A DNA stretch of 51,668 nt from Bdellovibrionales bacterium (GTDB lineage: Bacteria > Bdellovibrionota > FAC87 > UBA2466), in NCBI GenBank assembly GCA_009692515.1, contig SHZA01000010.1:1-51668 (forward strand), given 5' to 3'. Within the stretch, counting starts at the first letter, position 1, and every line of letters starts with the position of its first letter. Position numbers and translations under genes: made by a program. Under the pieces are notes generated by a model. The model saw only the letters and a program-made list of their open reading frames with translations. It was not told the DNA's origin and made no database searches. This document shows positions 1-8,128 of the stretch, one piece after another.

Positions 1-174
1 CTGTGTACTTGTAAACACAGATTGATAAACACTACAATCCTGACGTGATTCTTGCGTTTTGTAGTGATGCCCTTTGGGGCGCCAAGCCTCCGCCCAAATA
101 GGTGTACAAAATTGAGATAGCAATAGGACGCCGACACCAAGCAGTAAGCGACCCTCAGTTTTATTGTAATTCAT
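1..174 (-). CDS. secreted protein, 5' end only
   Basis: The first 58 codons of a gene that runs off the left edge of the window. The ATG at 174-172 is preceded by GGAGG (reverse complement at 179-183), four bases upstream. The product begins with a basic N-terminus and a hydrophobic stretch (LLLGVGVLLLSQF), and a likely signal-peptidase I site lies after residues 26-30 (IWAEA). The mature part starts with a polar segment holding one Cys (C47). Too little is present to assign a family. It diverges from murI, and the 243-bp gap between the two holds an operator-like inverted repeat. Confidence 0.6.
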   Translation of the reverse strand, partial: MNYNKTEGRLLLGVGVLLLSQFCTPIWAEAWRPKGHHYKTQESRQDCSVYQSVFTSTQ

Positions 175-226
175 ATAACCTCCAAAAAATCCCCGTATCT
201 ACTAATAGAGCAAATAAGGTACCAGG

Positions 227-263
227 GTTTGACAGCTGTCCAATCCTTGGCATCTTGTCAAAC
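227..263. promoter_or_regulatory. operator-like inverted repeat
   Basis: GTTTGACA (227-234) and TGTCAAAC (256-263) form a perfect 8-bp inverted repeat with a 21-bp spacer. The left arm runs into a second perfect palindrome, GACAGCTGTC (231-240). The element lies between the divergent secreted-protein gene and murI, about 55-90 bp upstream of the former. It could be a dimeric repressor site, or two opposed -35-like TTGACA boxes. No regulator is known for it. Confidence 0.35.
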
Positions 264-324
264 TTTTAGCCCTAGAAACTAATCGGCGTGACAAGCCTTT
301 AAATTTATGTAGTTTTCTAAAATT

Positions 325-335
325 AAAGTTAGACA
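325..335 (+). repeat. intergenic motif AAAGTTAGACA, copy 1
   Basis: First of four exact copies of an 11-bp motif in this window, all between genes. This copy lies about 85 bp upstream of murI on the same strand and is followed by CTTT. Its tail resembles a -35 box (TAGACA), but no convincing -10 lies 16-18 bp downstream. Confidence 0.45.
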
Positions 336-417
336 CTTTAAAAATTGTGAATTACGAGCTCAGATAAGTCCTCTTGAGACTTACTGAACCTGATGGAATA
401 CAGCCTGGTTTTGACTA

Positions 418-1227
418 ATGAATGAACAAAAAAGCACCATTGCTATTTTAGATTCTGGAGTTGGTGGTCTGAGTATTTTTCAGGCGATTAGACAGGCGCT
501 TCCAAATCTATCTATAGTTTATGGCTGTGATAATAAAAATTTTCCTTATGGGCCTAAAACACCAGCCTTAGTAATTCACTGTATCAATGAATTGGTTTCT
601 AAAATTAGAATTAATTTTGATGTGCAACTTATTGTGATTGCTTGCAACACTGCCAGCACGATAGCACTTGAGTCATTAAGACAAAATAGCTCAATTCCTA
701 TCGTAGGAGTCGTTCCAGCTATTAAACCTGCGGTGGAAAAAAGTAGGACTAAAACCATAGGCCTTCTGGCCACTCCTGGTACGATCGAGCGTTCCTATAT
801 CGATAAACTCATTGAAGAGTTCGCATCTAACTGCGAATTGATTAAAGTGGGATCGACTCGATTAGTAGAATTGGCTGAAGAAAAATCCCGTGGGAAAATT
901 GTTTCTATATCGGAGATTCAAAAGGAACTAGCCCCTTTTTTTCCTCTTAAAGAACGCTCTCCCATCGATACCATAGTTTTAGGCTGTACCCATTTCCCAC
1001 TACTTATTAACGAGCTTTCTGATGCAGTTCCAAAACCTATTCAATGGATCGATTCCTCTGAAGCGATTGCGATTAGAGTCAAGGCATTAATACCCACTTC
1101 TCAACCCCTCTTATGTTCTATAAAACCTACATTTCAAGCCGTATTCACCCAAACCAATATCGACTCTAACTCTTTAACACCGCTTCTTAAACATTTAGGA
1201 TTCTCCAGTATTTCACAACTTCAATAA
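418..1227 (+). CDS. murI: glutamate racemase
   Basis: Interconverts L- and D-glutamate in the cytoplasm to supply D-Glu for peptidoglycan. The 269-residue length is normal for the family. Visible signatures are DSGVGGL with Asp12, NFPYG at 41-45 (the family's phosphate-binding loop region), ACNTAS with catalytic Cys76, GVVPAIKPA at 97-105, and LGCTHFPLL with the second catalytic Cys190. The ATG at 418 has no strong Shine-Dalgarno sequence, but the protein begins immediately before the conserved first strand, so the start is well placed. The gene stands alone, divergent from the secreted-protein gene at the left edge. Identification is secure. Confidence 0.95.
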   Translation: MNEQKSTIAILDSGVGGLSIFQAIRQALPNLSIVYGCDNKNFPYGPKTPALVIHCINELVSKIRINFDVQLIVIACNTASTIALESLRQNSSIPIVGVVPAIKPAVEKSRTKTIGLLATPGTIERSYIDKLIEEFASNCELIKVGSTRLVELAEEKSRGKIVSISEIQKELAPFFPLKERSPIDTIVLGCTHFPLLINELSDAVPKPIQWIDSSEAIAIRVKALIPTSQPLLCSIKPTFQAVFTQTNIDSNSLTPLLKHLGFSSISQLQ

Positions 1228-1240
1228 AAAAAGATATAAT
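1212..1240 (+). promoter_or_regulatory. sigma-70-type promoter
   Basis: TTCACA (1212-1217), a 17-bp spacer and a perfect TATAAT (1235-1240). The -35 lies in the last codons of murI. It points at the broken acyltransferase gene that starts 60 bp downstream, so the dead gene may still be transcribed. Prediction from sequence match only. Confidence 0.5.
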
Positions 1241-1299
1241 AAGGAAACTGCACCGAGATAATGCCCCTAAAATTATTAGGTGAACTCTTTTAAGTCCCT

Positions 1300-1621
1300 G
1301 TGAAAAATAAAAGCTCTTTATTACGACCCCTCGATTTCAATCCCTCTTTTGATGGGTTCAGAGGGCTTGCTATTCTTCTTGTTATTTTAAACCATTCCTA
1401 TATTTCCTCTTCTCCATCACAATTGAATCGATACTGGCATTGGATATTGGCCTTGGTTTCAGGAAATTCCGTTATTGGGAAAGCTTCTATTCCAGCTCAT
1501 TGCTCTATTACTCTCACTGTTCCTGGCTATATTGCTGTACTACTGCTTTGAAATTCATTTTTTAAATTTAAAAAGGTTTTTTTATGCCCCCCTGCCATTA
1601 TTAACGGCTTCTGAGAATTGA
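1300..1621 (+). pseudogene. acyltransferase-3 family gene, internally deleted
   Basis: The reading frame from GTG 1300 starts as a normal acyltransferase-3 (OafA/NodX-type membrane O-acyltransferase): DGFRGLAILLVILNHS at residues 18-33 is the family's first-helix signature, including the conserved DG.RG and the His. After about 55 codons the frame loses similarity. From about 1463 the +1 frame reads as a hydrophobic helix followed by YYCFEIHFLNLKRFF and a stop at 1621, which matches the usual C-terminal end of the same family (last helix, then E.P/H-F..L.R). An intact member has about 350 residues, so more than 200 central codons are missing and the two ends are out of frame. Nonfunctional as it stands. 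Confidence 0.7.
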
Positions 1622-1715
1622 TACTATTTGACATAAAATCTGTTTTTTTCGTTGCCAATTCGCCTGACAAACTTATAGTTTGATCTCTTAAAGATTTTGA
1701 ATAAGGAGGCCAAAG

Positions 1716-1874
1716 ATGGTCAAAAAAATAGTTAAAAGAAAAACTGCTAAGAAAAAAGCTAAAAGAAAGGCCAAACTTAGAAGTGGCAGACAACAACAAC
1801 GTCAAAATCCAGCTATTGCTAGACGCCGTAAAAACAAAAAACGCATGCGTGTAAAAAAAATGCGTCGTCAATAG
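1716..1874 (+). CDS. small Lys/Arg-rich basic protein (52 aa)
   Basis: A 52-codon gene with an excellent ribosome binding site (AAGGAGG at 1703-1709, seven bases before the ATG) and a strong intrinsic terminator 27 bp after the stop. It therefore looks like an independently expressed unit. About half the residues are Lys or Arg, arranged as a Lys-rich N-terminal half (KKKAKRKAK), a short Gln/Asn-rich hinge (RQQQRQNPAI) and an Arg/Lys-rich tail. There are no acidic residues and no signal peptide. The composition suggests binding to DNA or RNA, like histone-H1-like or ribosome-associated basic proteins, but no family is recognised. A possible CTGACA -35 lies at 1664-1669. Confidence 0.6.
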   Translation: MVKKIVKRKTAKKKAKRKAKLRSGRQQQRQNPAIARRRKNKKRMRVKKMRRQ

Positions 1875-1901
1875 AACCGATTTAGCTTCAATCCTAATTA
1901 G

Positions 1902-1929
1902 AAAAAGGGGCCTTTAGAGGTCCCTTTTT
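1902..1929 (+). terminator. intrinsic terminator of the basic-protein gene
   Basis: An AAAAAGGGGCC arm, loop TTTAGA, then GGTCCCTTTTT and further T-rich sequence: a GC-rich stem closed by an A-tract/T-tract. The symmetry means it could also act on the other strand. Confidence 0.75.
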
Positions 1930-2075
1930 CATTTTAAATCACTTAAAACCTTATCCTTCCCGTTAAAACCTTGGTTTTTTCAGAAAAACGGTCGCCGAGC
2001 CCTTTATTTTCTACCCACACCATTGACCTTTTTCAAAGGAATAACATACTCTTGAGGTTGTGAAAGGAATCGACT

Positions 2076-4481
2076 ATGGACGCATCTAAACAGAATATTG
2101 AGCTTCCTGAGTTAATACCGCTATTGCCGATTCGAAATACGGTGTTGTTCCCTAATACCGCCGTTCCTTTAATTGTGGGGCGAACCAAAAGTGTTAGAAC
2201 CGTCCGACAGGCCCAGAAAATGGGAGACCTTCTTTTAGTCGTCACTCAAAAAGACCCCTCAAAAGATAAACCTCAGATAGAGGACCTTTTTTCCGTTGGG
2301 GTCGTTTGTATTGTCTCTAAAATCAGCCAACTAGAAAAAGACAGTTTACAGGTCATTGCTAATGGCCTTTTTAGATTTCAAATTACGGAATTGGTAGAGC
2401 ATGATGGGTACTTGGCTGCTAAAGGATTTCGTCTTCCTGAAGTCTCTTCAGCCCAATCGGAGCGAGTAGAAACGATTGCGGGTGAGATTCGGCAGGTTGG
2501 AAAAATAATTCTTACCTTATCTGGGGCCCCTGGAGCCGAAGCGCTTATCAAACTTTTAAATCAAATTAATGACCCTGCACAGATTGCCGATCTTGGATGT
2601 ACTTTTATCCATTTAACTACGCTAGCGAAACAAAGGCTTCTAGAAATGTCCGACTTGGAGGAGAGACTACATGCTCTACTTTCAGAAATGCTTCGTGAAA
2701 AAGAAAGACTTGTTCTTCATGGTGAAATTCACAATAAGATGATGGATCGCCTTTCTAAAGATCAAAGAGAGCAACTACTCCGAGAACAACTTAAAACCAT
2801 TACTGAAGAGTTGGGAGATGATCCTAAAAATAGTGACGGATTAGCTAAAAGGATTGAAGAGGCCGGTTTTCCTAATGACATTCTTAAACTGGTCCAGGAC
2901 GAGTTTAAACGACTTAACTCCATTCCCAAGGCCTCACCAGAACACCACGTAATTCGCACCTATCTCGATTGGCTTTTAGCTGTGCCATGGAAAAAAACAT
3001 CGGGTACTCCTAGTCACGAGATTAATCTAATTAGTGCCAGAGCCGTTTTAGAGGTTGACCATTTTGGTATTGAAAAGGTCAAAAAAAGAATTCTCCAATT
3101 TTTAGCAGTGGCCAAATTAAAAAAGGAAATGAAAGGCCCCATTCTATGTTTAGTGGGTCCACCAGGAGTTGGAAAAACAAGTATTGCGCAATCGATGGCT
3201 AAGGCCCTCGGCCGTACTTTTGTACGCATTAGTTTAGGCGGAGTGCGAGACGAAGCTGAAATTCGCGGCCATAGAAGAACCTATATCGGAGCTCTACCCG
3301 GCCGAATTATTCAGGCGATGAAACGCGCCGGAGTTACCGATCCTCTGATTCTTTTGGATGAAGTGGACAAATTGGGAAATGACTTCAGGGGAGATCCCGC
3401 TTCGGCGTTATTAGAGGTTTTAGACCCTGAACAAAACCATACCTTCGTCGACCATTACTTAGATGTTCCTTACGATCTCTCTAAGGCCTTTTTTGTAACT
3501 ACTGCAAATATGATCGAGACTATTCCACCTGCATTAAAAGACCGTTTAGAAGTTATTGAAATGACCAGTTACTCGAAACCAGAAAAAATGGAAATTGCCA
3601 AACGGCATCTCATTCATAAGGTACTTTCGGATCACGGAATTTCTGAAGCTACTTTACAAATCACCGATGAAGCACTAGCCCAATTGATCGAAGCCTACAC
3701 TAGAGAAGCGGGAGTTAGAAATTTAACGAGAGAACTAGCTCACCTTTGCAGGTATGCAGCTGAAGAATTGGCAGGAGAAACTCCACCTGAAAAAATAATA
3801 ATTTCAAAACTACAACTCGAATCCATTCTTGGCCCCCAAAAGCTATTTCCTGAAGTCGTAGAAACGAACGCTAAGCCTGGCATTGTAACTGGGCTGGCAT
3901 GGACTCCAGTGGGAGGGGAAATTCTGCAAATTGAGGTCGCTCGAATGGAAGGAAAAGGAGGATTAATCCTCACGGGTCAATTGGGAGATGTCATGAAAGA
4001 ATCTGCTCAAATTGCTTTAAGCCTCCTAAGATCCCAATTGATAAAATCGACTGAAATAAAATTTGATCAATCAGAATTTCATATTCATGTTCCTGCTGGA
4101 GCTATTCCCAAGGATGGCCCATCCGCCGGAACTGCTATTTTCTTAGCTCTAGCCAGTCTCATTCAAAATAAAGCTGTCTCTCCACACCTCGCTCTCACAG
4201 GAGAGATTACCCTTAGAGGCAATATTCTTCCTGTGGGCGGAGTCAAAGAGAAGGTGATCGCAGCTCATCGAGCTGGAATTAAGACAATCTTACTTCCTGA
4301 AAAAAACAAGGGAGATCTAATCGATGTGAGCCCTGAAATTAAAAATCAACTCACATTCCATTACATTAAGGATGTAGCCGAGGTCTTGAAGTTAGCAGGA
4401 CTAGATGGCTTTGGATTTATTCCGACAGCGATTACAATAACCGGTACTTCACAAACGACAAATACTCCGTTAGCTAATTAA
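2076..4481 (+). CDS. lon: ATP-dependent Lon protease
   Basis: Cytoplasmic AAA+ serine protease that degrades misfolded and regulatory proteins. At 801 residues the length is typical for LonA. Domain order: N-terminal LON substrate-binding domain (about 10-200, starting LIPLLPIRNTVLFP), helical linker, AAA+ module with Walker A GPPGVGKTS (361-369) and Walker B LILLDEVDK (about 426-434), and C-terminal protease domain with Ser683 in KDGPSAG and Lys726 in VKEKV, spaced as in E. coli Lon (679/722). The start is supported by AAGGA ten bases upstream. A possible promoter is TTGACC (2023-2028), 18 bp, TACTCT (2047-2052); no CIRCE element was seen. Single gene, convergent with the next one. Confidence 0.97.
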   Translation: MDASKQNIELPELIPLLPIRNTVLFPNTAVPLIVGRTKSVRTVRQAQKMGDLLLVVTQKDPSKDKPQIEDLFSVGVVCIVSKISQLEKDSLQVIANGLFRFQITELVEHDGYLAAKGFRLPEVSSAQSERVETIAGEIRQVGKIILTLSGAPGAEALIKLLNQINDPAQIADLGCTFIHLTTLAKQRLLEMSDLEERLHALLSEMLREKERLVLHGEIHNKMMDRLSKDQREQLLREQLKTITEELGDDPKNSDGLAKRIEEAGFPNDILKLVQDEFKRLNSIPKASPEHHVIRTYLDWLLAVPWKKTSGTPSHEINLISARAVLEVDHFGIEKVKKRILQFLAVAKLKKEMKGPILCLVGPPGVGKTSIAQSMAKALGRTFVRISLGGVRDEAEIRGHRRTYIGALPGRIIQAMKRAGVTDPLILLDEVDKLGNDFRGDPASALLEVLDPEQNHTFVDHYLDVPYDLSKAFFVTTANMIETIPPALKDRLEVIEMTSYSKPEKMEIAKRHLIHKVLSDHGISEATLQITDEALAQLIEAYTREAGVRNLTRELAHLCRYAAEELAGETPPEKIIISKLQLESILGPQKLFPEVVETNAKPGIVTGLAWTPVGGEILQIEVARMEGKGGLILTGQLGDVMKESAQIALSLLRSQLIKSTEIKFDQSEFHIHVPAGAIPKDGPSAGTAIFLALASLIQNKAVSPHLALTGEITLRGNILPVGGVKEKVIAAHRAGIKTILLPEKNKGDLIDVSPEIKNQLTFHYIKDVAEVLKLAGLDGFGFIPTAITITGTSQTTNTPLAN

Positions 4482-4513
4482 CTTTAACTAAAATTTCTGG
4501 GAGCAGCGCCTTT

Positions 4514-4942
4514 TTAATGAATGGCTGGTTTCTTTGATCTCTCTATTTTTTTTCCGAGCTGTTTTAATATTTTTTTCTGATCCGTAGAAAATGTCTTAGC
4601 AAAACTTGCCGGATCTTTAGCGGCTTTATCCAATATTTTTTCCATCTTTTCGGGATCACCTTTAGCATCTGAAGCGAGCGTCTCCATTACCTTTGCAGCT
4701 AACTGATAAATTTCTTCAGAAAATTCACCCCCGACCTCCTTCACTAATTCATCCGATTCTGCCGCTTTTTTATCCTTCTTTAAGTTTCCTTGTCTCTTTG
4801 TAGGATCGGTTAATTCTTCCATAGCTCCCATTAACGCCTTTTCTTGCTCCTCAGTTAGAGTCGTGGAAAAAGAACGGACTCCCGCTCCGCTCGAAACTAA
4901 AAACAAAACTATGAGTCTGAATATTAATTGTGAATGATTCAC
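4514..4942 (-). CDS. secreted hypothetical protein (142 aa)
   Basis: No family recognised. The N-terminus is a signal peptide (hydrophobic residues about 6-18, small residues SSGAG, likely cleavage before SFSTT). The mature protein is highly charged (many Lys, Glu and Asp), probably all helical, with Leu/Ala-rich heptad-like spacing around residues 75-130, and has no Cys. It is the last gene of the minus-strand run that begins with aconitase, 24 bp after the phosphodiesterase gene, and its stop faces the stop of lon. It is probably a periplasmic helical protein; no function can be read from it. Confidence 0.6.
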   Translation of the reverse strand: MNHSQLIFRLIVLFLVSSGAGVRSFSTTLTEEQEKALMGAMEELTDPTKRQGNLKKDKKAAESDELVKEVGGEFSEEIYQLAAKVMETLASDAKGDPEKMEKILDKAAKDPASFAKTFSTDQKKILKQLGKKIERSKKPAIH

Positions 4943-4966
4943 CGATTCTCCTTTAGTAATGAGTGT

Positions 4967-6208
4967 TTATTCCTTTGAATGTAAAACTTTTTCAATTCTT
5001 TGGTAATTACCGTCGGTATTTGCTGGCCTAAGCTTTAAAAGATGGGCCAGCAAAGAGTAAATATCTATATTTTCAACCTCTCCAACTTTTTTATTTTCAG
5101 CAAAATCAGGTCCCACTGCCAGAAATATCGCTTGCATGCGAGGTGAGATATTATCATAGCCATGCATTCCAAATACAGTAGGTTTTATTGATGGCAATAA
5201 TCCCGTTTCCCAATACCATCCTTCATTTGCCAAAAAAACAAGAGGAGAAATTCTCCGATGCTTCGAAAAATGAAACCGTTCAGGCATTTTTTCCTTTAGG
5301 AGAAGTTGAAATGGCCCAGTTTTGTTTTTGACCTTTTTTAGAATTGCTAATTCTGCCTGTTTACTCACAGGCCATACGAAAACTAAGGCGCCCTTTCCTA
5401 CTACCTTCGCTTCAGTAGTAGTCACATAATCGTTTAATAAAAGTCGGTCCGATCTTTTAACCGACGCCATACCATGATCAGAAACTAAGATAAGAGTTGT
5501 ACTTTTTTCAAGCCCTCGTATCTTCAGCCCTGCGACTAACTGCCCTAAAGAATCATCTAATGCCTTTATAGCTTGGGTCACCTCTTCAGAGTCAGGCCCA
5601 TACCGATGCCCAGCTAGATCGGTGTCTTCAAAATAAAGGGTTATAAACTGAGGTCTCTTTTCTGAAGGGAGATCTAGCCATTCCAAAACCTTTTCGATTC
5701 TTTTTTGCTTAGGAAAGGCCTGGTCATAAGGCATCCAGTAGGTAGGACGTATGCCCTTGATCTCAGCTGAGCTTCCTACCCAAAACATCGAGGCCGTCCG
5801 TTTACCTTGCCTTTCTGCGGTCACCCAGACAGGCTCCCCCTCCCACCAAACACCTTCATCTACAGCATCTGCATCCTGAATTTCAAAATTTTTCCGACTT
5901 ACGGGATCCCACATCGAATTATTAACAATCCCATGATTTTCCGCAAAAAGCCCCGTAACTAAAGAGTAGTGATTGGTAAAGGTGACGGAAGGAAAAACCG
6001 GTTTTAAATGGTCGGCTATAGTACCTCGTTTTATCAGCTCATGAAAATGGGGGGTCTTAGCTCTGTCCCAATAATCTGAACGAAAACCATCCATAGAAAT
6101 TAAAATAACGGTTGGAGGCGCCACCTCTAGAGGTGTCAAAATAGGAAGTAAGCCAAATGAGCTACTTATGTAAAATAAAAGGATGAAGAACAAAAATACT
6201 TTTTTCAT
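4967..6208 (-). CDS. exported ENPP-type phosphodiesterase / nucleotide pyrophosphatase
   Basis: Alkaline-phosphatase-superfamily enzyme of the ectonucleotide pyrophosphatase/phosphodiesterase family, expected to cleave phosphodiester or pyrophosphate bonds outside the cytoplasm. Chosen start ATG 6208 gives a clean signal peptide (MKKVFLFFILLF) and lies 4 bp after the upstream stop; an in-frame start at 6283 would overlap that gene and put 25 residues before the signal. Motifs: LISMDGFRSDYW with metal ligand Asp40, VTFTNHYSLVTG with nucleophile Thr76, DTDLAGHRYG (D..H ligands), VSDHGM, and GMHGYDN with the final His. All metal ligands and the nucleophile appear intact. Substrate unknown. Confidence 0.85.
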   Translation of the reverse strand: MKKVFLFFILLFYISSSFGLLPILTPLEVAPPTVILISMDGFRSDYWDRAKTPHFHELIKRGTIADHLKPVFPSVTFTNHYSLVTGLFAENHGIVNNSMWDPVSRKNFEIQDADAVDEGVWWEGEPVWVTAERQGKRTASMFWVGSSAEIKGIRPTYWMPYDQAFPKQKRIEKVLEWLDLPSEKRPQFITLYFEDTDLAGHRYGPDSEEVTQAIKALDDSLGQLVAGLKIRGLEKSTTLILVSDHGMASVKRSDRLLLNDYVTTTEAKVVGKGALVFVWPVSKQAELAILKKVKNKTGPFQLLLKEKMPERFHFSKHRRISPLVFLANEGWYWETGLLPSIKPTVFGMHGYDNISPRMQAIFLAVGPDFAENKKVGEVENIDIYSLLAHLLKLRPANTDGNYQRIEKVLHSKE

Positions 6209-6212
6209 TTTA

Positions 6213-7346
6213 TCAAACTTTAGAACCTCGAAGGAGAGTAATTCTTCTCCAAGGGGCCGGATGAGAGTAGGTGAAAAACTCAATAATCGGATTAGGTTTA
6301 AAAAGACCGCGGTTTTGAAAAGTAAGTTTCTCTAAGGCCTCGGCTAATTTTTCGCCACTGCCTATACGCTCAAAGGCAAACCTATCGGCCATTCGTTCTC
6401 GCCACCTAGAAAACATCGCTTGAATAATACCGACTGGCATCTGCACTATAACAAAAACTAAAAAGAAAGATAAGGCTCCAAAAGGTTGAAGCATATTACT
6501 TTCAAAATAGGGATGAACATAGTTGGCTACTAATTTCTGTGCTAAATAAAAACCTACAAATAAAAACCCACTTGAAAGGATCATTCCTTTCCACAAATCA
6601 TTATGAACTTGATGCCCAAGCTCATGCGCAAACACGGCCTCTACCTGCTCAGGAGAAAACTTTTTGTATAGGGTATCACCAATCATAATTCGCTTAGTTT
6701 TTCCCAAACCTACAAAGGCCGCATTTCCCTTTTCTGTTTTCTCTCCCATTCCTAAGTGATAAACCTCTTTGACTTCGACTCCAAAATTTTTACACATGGT
6801 CAAAAGACGTTCCTTCAACTCTCCACCCTCCATGGGCTCTAATTTAAAGAAAATCGGAATTAATAATACAGGTGCTAATTGAGCTAATATTATCGATAGT
6901 CCAATAAAAAGAGCGGCAGATCCAAACCACCAACTGGTGCCTAAATAAATAATACACCCGTATAAAACACCGAGAAATACAGAGCCCAAAACAGCGCCCA
7001 ATAAATACCCTTTAACTTGATCCCAAAACCAACTGAGATAGGTTTGTTTAGATAGATGATGACTTTTTTCTACCCAATGAGAGCTGATGCTAAAGGGAAA
7101 AGAACAAACTTCCCAAACGGTGCTTACGATTCCAAAGTAGGCCAACCAAATTAGAAAAGGTGAGGAGATCTGTGCTCCTAAAAATATCTCTAAATGAAAA
7201 GCCCTTAAACTCACCACGAACCAAATCAAAAGTCCCAAGCCTAAAATATTTTTCCCTATCGATAGGACTCGATGACTCCAAAGATAAGGACGAATGTTTC
7301 GATCATGATCAAGCCAAATTTGAGGAATTATTTTAGGTGATGTCAT
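6213..7346 (-). CDS. M48 family (Ste24/HtpX-like) membrane zinc metalloprotease
   Basis: Integral-membrane zinc endopeptidase. The protein has several hydrophobic segments (about 30-55, 63-82, 113-165, 255-272, 288-312) flanking the catalytic helix. Zinc site: HELGH at 241-245 in FAHELGHQVHND, with the third ligand Glu317 in ERMADRFAFE. The topology and the long N-terminal membrane part resemble Ste24/CAAX-protease-1 more than HtpX. The ATG lies two bases after the stop of the ABC ATPase gene with no clear Shine-Dalgarno sequence, so translation is probably coupled. Bacterial members are generally membrane quality-control proteases; a prenyl-protein role is not implied. Confidence 0.88.
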   Translation of the reverse strand: MTSPKIIPQIWLDHDRNIRPYLWSHRVLSIGKNILGLGLLIWFVVSLRAFHLEIFLGAQISSPFLIWLAYFGIVSTVWEVCSFPFSISSHWVEKSHHLSKQTYLSWFWDQVKGYLLGAVLGSVFLGVLYGCIIYLGTSWWFGSAALFIGLSIILAQLAPVLLIPIFFKLEPMEGGELKERLLTMCKNFGVEVKEVYHLGMGEKTEKGNAAFVGLGKTKRIMIGDTLYKKFSPEQVEAVFAHELGHQVHNDLWKGMILSSGFLFVGFYLAQKLVANYVHPYFESNMLQPFGALSFFLVFVIVQMPVGIIQAMFSRWRERMADRFAFERIGSGEKLAEALEKLTFQNRGLFKPNPIIEFFTYSHPAPWRRITLLRGSKV

Positions 7347-7348
7347 AG

Positions 7349-8128
7349 CTAAAGCATGGATGAAAGAGTGAGGCTAGTCAAATACCGCTCCATCCCCTCT
7401 TTAATCCCGCCATCAAAACTCAGATACCCTGAATCTAAACAAATAGCGCGATCACACATCGCCTGAACTCTCTCAGCATGATGCGATACAAAAACGATCG
7501 CCTTGCCCTCTTTTTTTCTTTCTATCATTTTCTCAATAGCCCGCTGTTGAAATGCGACATCGCCCAGCTCTAAGACCTCATCTAACAGTAAAATATCGGC
7601 ATTTAGATGTGCCGCCACAGAAAAGGCCAATCGCGTATACATTCCCTTAGAATAATGTTTCACAGGAGTGTCGATAAAAGCTTCGTTTTCTGAAAACGCC
7701 ACAATGGCATCAAACTGTTCGGCGACCTCTTTTTTTTTCATTCCTAGAAAGGCCCCATTCAAAAAAACATTTTCTCTTCCTGTCAGATCTGGGTGAAATC
7801 CACTCCCCATCTCAAGAAGAGAGGCCACTCTTCCACGAATCACGGCTTGACCCTCAGTAGGTTCGGTAAGGCTGGCTAAAATGCGGAGTAATGTCGACTT
7901 ACCCGCTCCATTTTTTCCAATCAAGCCAATCGCCTCTCCAGCCTGCAATCGAAAAGAGATGTCTTTCAAGGCCCAGAAAAACCGCTTGAGGTCGGCCTCT
8001 TCAATCTTCATTTCTTTTTTTAAACTTTGTCCCCACCAGTATTGAAAAGAATCTCTTAACGAACGGAATCCTCTTTCTCCTGTTCGATAACACTTTGATA
8101 AATTTTCGACTTCAATAAGTGGTTTCAT
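7349..8128 (-). CDS. polysaccharide-export ABC transporter ATPase (Wzt/TagH type)
   Basis: ATP-binding subunit of an ABC-2 exporter for a surface glycan (O-antigen, teichoic-acid or capsule type). Walker A is GKNGAGKST (71-79). The signature loop is YSKGM (159-163), the variant typical of Wzt/TagH/KpsT-like ATPases in place of LSGGQ. Walker B is ILLLDEVLELGD (179-190), followed by the H-loop in VSHHAERV. The 259-residue protein ends right after the ATPase fold, so it lacks the C-terminal carbohydrate-binding domain of long Wzt proteins and resembles the TagH/KpsT short form. ATGA overlap with the permease gene confirms the pair. No glycan-synthesis genes sit next to it. Confidence 0.9.
   Translation of the reverse strand: MKPLIEVENLSKCYRTGERGFRSLRDSFQYWWGQSLKKEMKIEEADLKRFFWALKDISFRLQAGEAIGLIGKNGAGKSTLLRILASLTEPTEGQAVIRGRVASLLEMGSGFHPDLTGRENVFLNGAFLGMKKKEVAEQFDAIVAFSENEAFIDTPVKHYSKGMYTRLAFSVAAHLNADILLLDEVLELGDVAFQQRAIEKMIERKKEGKAIVFVSHHAERVQAMCDRAICLDSGYLSFDGGIKEGMERYLTSLTLSSML

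Noticed and set aside
1527-1871. 114-codon minus-strand frame opposite the basic-protein gene
   Set aside because: It is the antisense of a Lys/Arg-rich gene (hence its Phe/Leu/Ser richness), has no ribosome binding site, and crosses the terminator-proximal region; the plus-strand gene has clear signals.
6209-6283. Upstream start for the ENPP gene overlapping the M48 gene
   Set aside because: It would place 25 polar residues before the signal peptide; ATG 6208, four bases after the M48 stop, is the better start.
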